A stretch of DNA of 9,367 nt from Armatimonadota bacterium (GTDB lineage: Bacteria; Sysuimicrobiota; Sysuimicrobiia; Sysuimicrobiales; Humicultoraceae), in assembly GCA_016198805.1 (NCBI GenBank), contig JACQHU010000074.1:1-9367 (forward strand). The letters run 5' to 3'. A model generated the notes under the pieces. The model saw only the letters and a program-made list of their open reading frames with translations, searched no databases and was not told the DNA's origin. Within the stretch, counting starts at the first letter, position 1, and the number at the start of each line of letters is the position of its first letter. Below are positions 7,103-9,367 of the stretch, piece by piece. The position numbers and the translations under genes are program-made.

Positions 7103-8092
7103 GTGCAGATCCTGGTCATCGGCGGCACCCAGTTCTTCGGGAAACAGATCGTGCGGCAGTTCCTGGAGCGCAGCGATCGGGTCAGCGTCTACAGCCGCGG
7201 CCGCCGCCACCCGGAGTTCCTGTCGGATGTTGAGCACATTCAAGGCGACCGGACCGACCATGCCGCCTTCATTGCGGCGCTGCAGGGCCGCTCGTTCGAC
7301 GTGGTAATCGACAACATCGCCTTTGTCGGCGCGGACGTGAAAGCGGCCGTCGACGCGTTTGCCGGACGGGTCGGGCGCTACATCCTCACCACCACGGGGT
7401 CGGTCTATGGGGCACGGCGACTCGAGGCGGCACGTCAACTGCGCCTGATCAAAGAGGAAGATGCAGATCTCGCGCTTCGCGAGGGTGAGCCCTACGGCGA
7501 CGGCAAGCGGGCGTGCGAACAGGTGCTGCACGAGCGGGCGGGCCGCGCGCGAGGTCTGCCCTTTGTCATCATCCGCCCACCCGTGGTACAGGGCCCCGAG
7601 GACCCGACCGGCCGCGTGTGGTTCTACGTCCAGCGCATCGCCGACGGCGGGCCGGTGCTGCTGCCCGCGGGCTTTCCGGCCTCCGCGACCCGGCACGTGT
7701 ACAGCGCCGACCTGGCGCGGGCGTATGTCCTGGCGGCGACCAGCCCGGCGGCCGCAGATCGGACGTACAACGTCGCAATGGACGAGATCGTTACGCAGGC
7801 GGACTACGTGTGGCTGCTGGGTCTGGCGCTGGACCGGGAAGTGGAGATCGTGGAGGTTCCCAGAGGCGGGCTGGCCCGCGACGAGCCCCTGTCCTCCTAC
7901 CGGCCGCCGTTCTCGTGGCGCTTCGTTCCCGACATCCAGCGGGTGCAGCACGACCTGGAATGGCGCTCGACGCCGGTCCTGGACTGGCTGCGCATCACGG
8001 CGGCGTGGCTGCTGGAGCATCCTCAGCCGGATTCTGAGGGCTACGCGAGCCGGGATGCGGAGCGGCGGGCGGCGGACCGGTGGCGGCGGTAG
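7103..8092 (+). CDS. NAD(P)-dependent epimerase/dehydratase-like protein (extended SDR)
   Basis: The 329-residue protein begins with a Rossmann nucleotide-binding motif, ILVIGGTQFFGKQIV (about residues 3-17). Asp49 in the GDRTD block follows the third strand. The active-site set of extended SDRs is present: TTTGSVYG with Ser100, and Tyr131-x3-Lys135 (YGDGK). Downstream blocks FVIIRPPVVQGPEDP and RHVYSADLARAYVLA match sugar-nucleotide epimerases and CSP41-like SDRs. The C-terminal region about 285-329 is probably the variable substrate lobe with a charged tail (RDAERRAADRWRR). The GTG start is supported by a good ribosome binding site. The 3' end overlaps the HAD gene, so the two are translationally coupled. 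The substrate cannot be told; a nucleotide sugar is a reasonable guess only. Confidence 0.88.
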   Translation: MQILVIGGTQFFGKQIVRQFLERSDRVSVYSRGRRHPEFLSDVEHIQGDRTDHAAFIAALQGRSFDVVIDNIAFVGADVKAAVDAFAGRVGRYILTTTGSVYGARRLEAARQLRLIKEEDADLALREGEPYGDGKRACEQVLHERAGRARGLPFVIIRPPVVQGPEDPTGRVWFYVQRIADGGPVLLPAGFPASATRHVYSADLARAYVLAATSPAAADRTYNVAMDEIVTQADYVWLLGLALDREVEIVEVPRGGLARDEPLSSYRPPFSWRFVPDIQRVQHDLEWRSTPVLDWLRITAAWLLEHPQPDSEGYASRDAERRAADRWRR

Positions 8093-8829
8093 TGGACGTC
8101 AGGGCCACGCCGATTCGAGGCGTCATCTTCGACCTGGGCGGTACGCTCATTCCACCGATGCCGCTCGCGGACGAGAAGATCGCCCACCTGCTTCAGTGGG
8201 CCGCCGGCCGGGGTTTGCCCGCCGGTCCGGAGGCCGCCGAGGTGGTCGCGGCCGCCCGGCGCTGGCTGTGGGACGAGACCTTCGGATCCGGGCACCAGCG
8301 CACGACCACTGAACTCATCGCCCGGGCCGCGCAGCAACTGGGATGGCCGACCGATCCCGCCTTCCTGGAGGAGGCCTCGCGCGCCTTTCACGCACCGGAG
8401 GTAGCGCGGCGCGCCTATCCCGACGCTGGAGCGACGCTGGCAGCCCTGCGTGACCTGGGACTGCGGCTGGCGGTCATCTCGGTCATCTCCGACCACTGGC
8501 TGCTGGAGTACCTGCTTGAGGTCACGGGCCTGCGGTCCTTCGTCGACCCCATCGTGTCGTCTGCGGGCTACGGGAGGATCAAGCCGGATCCGGGGATCTT
8601 TCGGATCGTGCTCGATCGCTGGGCCTTCCCGGCCGAGGCCTGCGTCATGGTCGGCGATACGCTCGACGCCGACATCGGCGGATCGCAGGTACTGGGCATG
8701 CGGGCCATCCTGGTGACCATGGATCCCAATCCCTGGAACGAGAAAATCAACACGCCCATCCACCCCGACGCCACGGCCGCCTCGCTGACCGAGGTGGCTG
8801 ACATCATCCAGGGCTGGATGCGGCATTGA
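8080..8829 (+). CDS. HAD-superfamily hydrolase
   Basis: The 249-residue product carries the HAD motifs in order: motif I FDLGGTL with nucleophile Asp18, motif II around Ser134 (LAVIS), motif III Lys168 (GRIKPDPGIF) and motif IV GDTLDADIGG with Asp193 and Asp198. A helical cap lies between motifs I and II (about 30-115), as in subclass I (COG1011-like) enzymes. In motif I the usual second Asp (position +2, the general acid/base of phosphatases) is Gly20, which occurs in some subfamilies but makes ordinary phosphatase activity uncertain. The GTG at 8080 overlaps the SDR gene by 13 nt. The in-frame GTG at 8092, sharing a base with the SDR stop (TAGTG), is an equally plausible start and would shorten the protein by four residues. 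Neither has a strong ribosome binding site. No substrate can be named. Confidence 0.9.
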   Translation: MAAVVDVRATPIRGVIFDLGGTLIPPMPLADEKIAHLLQWAAGRGLPAGPEAAEVVAAARRWLWDETFGSGHQRTTTELIARAAQQLGWPTDPAFLEEASRAFHAPEVARRAYPDAGATLAALRDLGLRLAVISVISDHWLLEYLLEVTGLRSFVDPIVSSAGYGRIKPDPGIFRIVLDRWAFPAEACVMVGDTLDADIGGSQVLGMRAILVTMDPNPWNEKINTPIHPDATAASLTEVADIIQGWMRH

Positions 8830-8831
8830 CA

Positions 8832-9002
8832 GTGCACGATCTGGAACAGGCACTCCACTCTTACCAAAGTCAGCTCGGCCTTACGCAACTGGGTCAGGAC
8901 GAGTCGACCATCGCATTGCAAGCTGTGACTGAACTCGTTCCGGAACGAGTTGGGGGCAGCGCTGTGCGAGATCGAAAGAAAAATTTTCCGCCAGGGGCTT
9001 GA
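8832..9002 (+). pseudogene. Possible small ORF or gene remnant, 56 codons
   Basis: This runs from a GTG 2 nt after the HAD stop to TGA 9000-9002, with a possible TTG start at 8826. The first 40 codons (VHDLEQALHSYQSQLGLTQ and on to VTELVPERVGG) look like a helical protein. Then the overlapping +1-phase frame from 8929 looks more protein-like, suggesting a frameshift near the palindrome at 8932-8951. There is no good ribosome binding site, and codon choice is unlike the neighbouring genes. It may equally be non-coding. Confidence 0.22.
8932..8951. repeat. Perfect 20-bp palindrome
   Basis: AACTCGTTCC is followed directly by its reverse complement with no spacer or mismatch. As DNA it is a symmetrical candidate operator for a dimeric protein; as RNA it could fold into an 8-bp stem with a 4-nt loop. 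No T-tract follows, so it is not an intrinsic terminator. Confidence 0.7.
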
Positions 9003-9050
9003 CAAGTTCAGAGACCGCATCGTGAGCCTGCCGGGGAGACACTTCCAGAC

Positions 9051-9074
9051 GGCCAGCACGCGTCCGTGCAGGCC
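9051..9074 (+). repeat. Hairpin with 9 paired bases and one A-A mismatch
   Basis: GGCC-A-GCACG, loop CGTC, then CGTGC-A-GGCC. The stem is interrupted only by one opposed A-A pair. It lies about 110 bp before the HNH gene and is not followed by a T-run. Confidence 0.5.
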
Positions 9075-9167
9075 TCAGAACCGCGCGGCGATGAGCAGCG
9101 ACACGTCGAGGACGTTTTGAGTTCATGCACGCCATCTACGATGTTCCTCGGGCCTGCGAAAACCGCA

Positions 9168-9176
9168 TGGTATAAA
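9168..9176 (+). promoter_or_regulatory. Extended -10 promoter (TGGTATAAA) giving a predicted leaderless mRNA
   Basis: TGG plus TATAAA (9171-9176) places the expected +1 at 9183, which is the A of the ATG of the HNH gene. No Shine-Dalgarno precedes that ATG and no clear -35 is seen. Confidence 0.5.
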
Positions 9177-9182
9177 GAACGT

Positions 9183-9367
9183 ATGAACACGCATGAAATG
9201 CTCGCCCGTGTGGCGCGGCTTTCCGATTATGATCTCCTCGCAAGGGTGAAAGATCTCGCGCAGCGGGAGCGGGAGGCGACCGTCGCCCTCATTGTCCACC
9301 TGGCGGAGATCGACGAGCGGCGCCTGTACCTGGCGGAAGGCTACCCCTCGCTGTTCACGTACTGCAC
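9183..9367 (+). CDS. HNH endonuclease-family protein, N-terminal part (3' end cut by window)
   Basis: The frame starts at ATG 9183 and is open to the window end (61 full codons). It reads LSDYDLLARVKDLAQRERE, then TVALIVHLAEIDERRLYLAEGYPSLFTYC in two adjoining blocks. This is the characteristic N-terminal region of a family of standalone HNH-nuclease-motif proteins, DUF222-like in layout, that is common as multiple copies in soil and sediment bacteria. The signature is a conserved RRLYL-x-EG-x3-SLFTYC block, which precedes a helical domain and a C-terminal HNH motif. The nuclease motif itself would lie beyond 9367 and cannot be checked. Members are often scattered and of unknown role, possibly mobile or defence-related. 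The start is supported by the TATAAA box exactly one promoter-length upstream; an alternative Met at 9198 is less likely. Amino-acid composition is clearly coding, unlike the 350 bp before it. Confidence 0.8.
   Translation, partial: MNTHEMLARVARLSDYDLLARVKDLAQREREATVALIVHLAEIDERRLYLAEGYPSLFTYC

Larger units (their letters stand above)
8830..9182. other. Lower-GC intergenic region with hairpins and possible decayed coding sequence
   Basis: This 353-bp stretch separates the HAD gene from the HNH gene. Over 8832-8930 G+C is about 55% by hand count, clearly below its neighbours. A short frame from GTG 8832 (or TTG 8826, overlapping the HAD stop) to TGA 9000-9002 reads LEQALHSYQSQLGLTQLG near its start. 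A second frame, open from 8929 to TGA 9116-9118, reads EIERKIFRQGLDKFRDRIV. Both look mildly protein-like but neither matches a family I recognise, and third-position G+C of the first is only about 60%. One possible reading is a frameshifted, decaying gene. A perfect palindrome (8932-8951) and a hairpin (9051-9074) lie inside. No T-tract terminator, tRNA or transposase is visible. Confidence 0.5.

Noticed and set aside
4663..7128. Long minus-strand open frames (about 400 codons each) opposite recO and the CHR transporter
   Set aside because: They are rich in Arg, Pro, Gly, His and Asp as expected for antisense of GC-rich genes, match no family, and lie opposite well-recognised plus-strand proteins.
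8978..8988. GAAAAATTTTC as a terminator or regulatory site
   Set aside because: It is a short A/T palindrome without a GC stem next to it; too little to support a function.
8999..9004. TTGACA, a perfect -35 box, in the gap after the HAD gene
   Set aside because: No -10-like hexamer occurs 16-18 bp downstream; the sequence there is GC-rich (around CGTGAGCC).

Overview
The window is high-GC bacterial DNA (genes roughly 65-70% G+C, GTG starts common). It carries a dense series of plus-strand genes with no convincing minus-strand gene. The cdd and recO neighbourhood, next to a CNNM/CorC-type protein, recalls the ybeY-dgk-cdd-era-recO housekeeping cluster of Gram-positive and deep-branching Terrabacteria-like lineages. 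Together with the HNH family at the right end, this suggests an uncultured soil, sediment or hot-spring bacterium. The exact phylum cannot be read from the sequence.

Layout. (1) 1-1894 is a tightly coupled run: the C-terminal part of a CNNM/HlyC-CorC CBS protein (5' end outside the window), a DUF502 membrane protein (ATG/TGA overlap) and cytidine deaminase (GTG/TGA overlap). (2) A good sigma70-type promoter at 1906-1935 starts a second unit. It holds a soluble PRC-barrel/MgtE_N/CBS protein followed 6 nt later by an Nramp-type transporter. The transporter has a non-canonical metal site: the TM6 methionine is alanine and the TM1 DPGN motif is altered. This is best read as a Mg2+ (or Mg2+/Mn2+) transporter with a separate cytoplasmic sensor protein. 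(3) recO follows at 4566. (4) A short unit with its own likely extended -10 promoter encodes an 84-residue single-span membrane protein and a two-domain chromate-type (CHR) transporter. (5) An NAD(P)-dependent SDR epimerase-like protein overlaps a HAD-superfamily hydrolase. (6) From 8830 to 9182 there is a lower-GC gap of about 350 bp with a perfect 20-bp palindrome, a second hairpin and possible remnants of a decayed reading frame. (7) The window ends inside an HNH-endonuclease-family gene that appears to be transcribed leaderless from an extended -10 promoter.

The most interesting part is the MgtE_N-CBS/Nramp pair. It looks like an Mg2+-gated importer built from a detached MgtE-type sensor plus an Nramp-fold pore, and it sits where era would be expected between cdd and recO. 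I see no CRISPR array, tRNA, rRNA, insertion sequence or phage gene.
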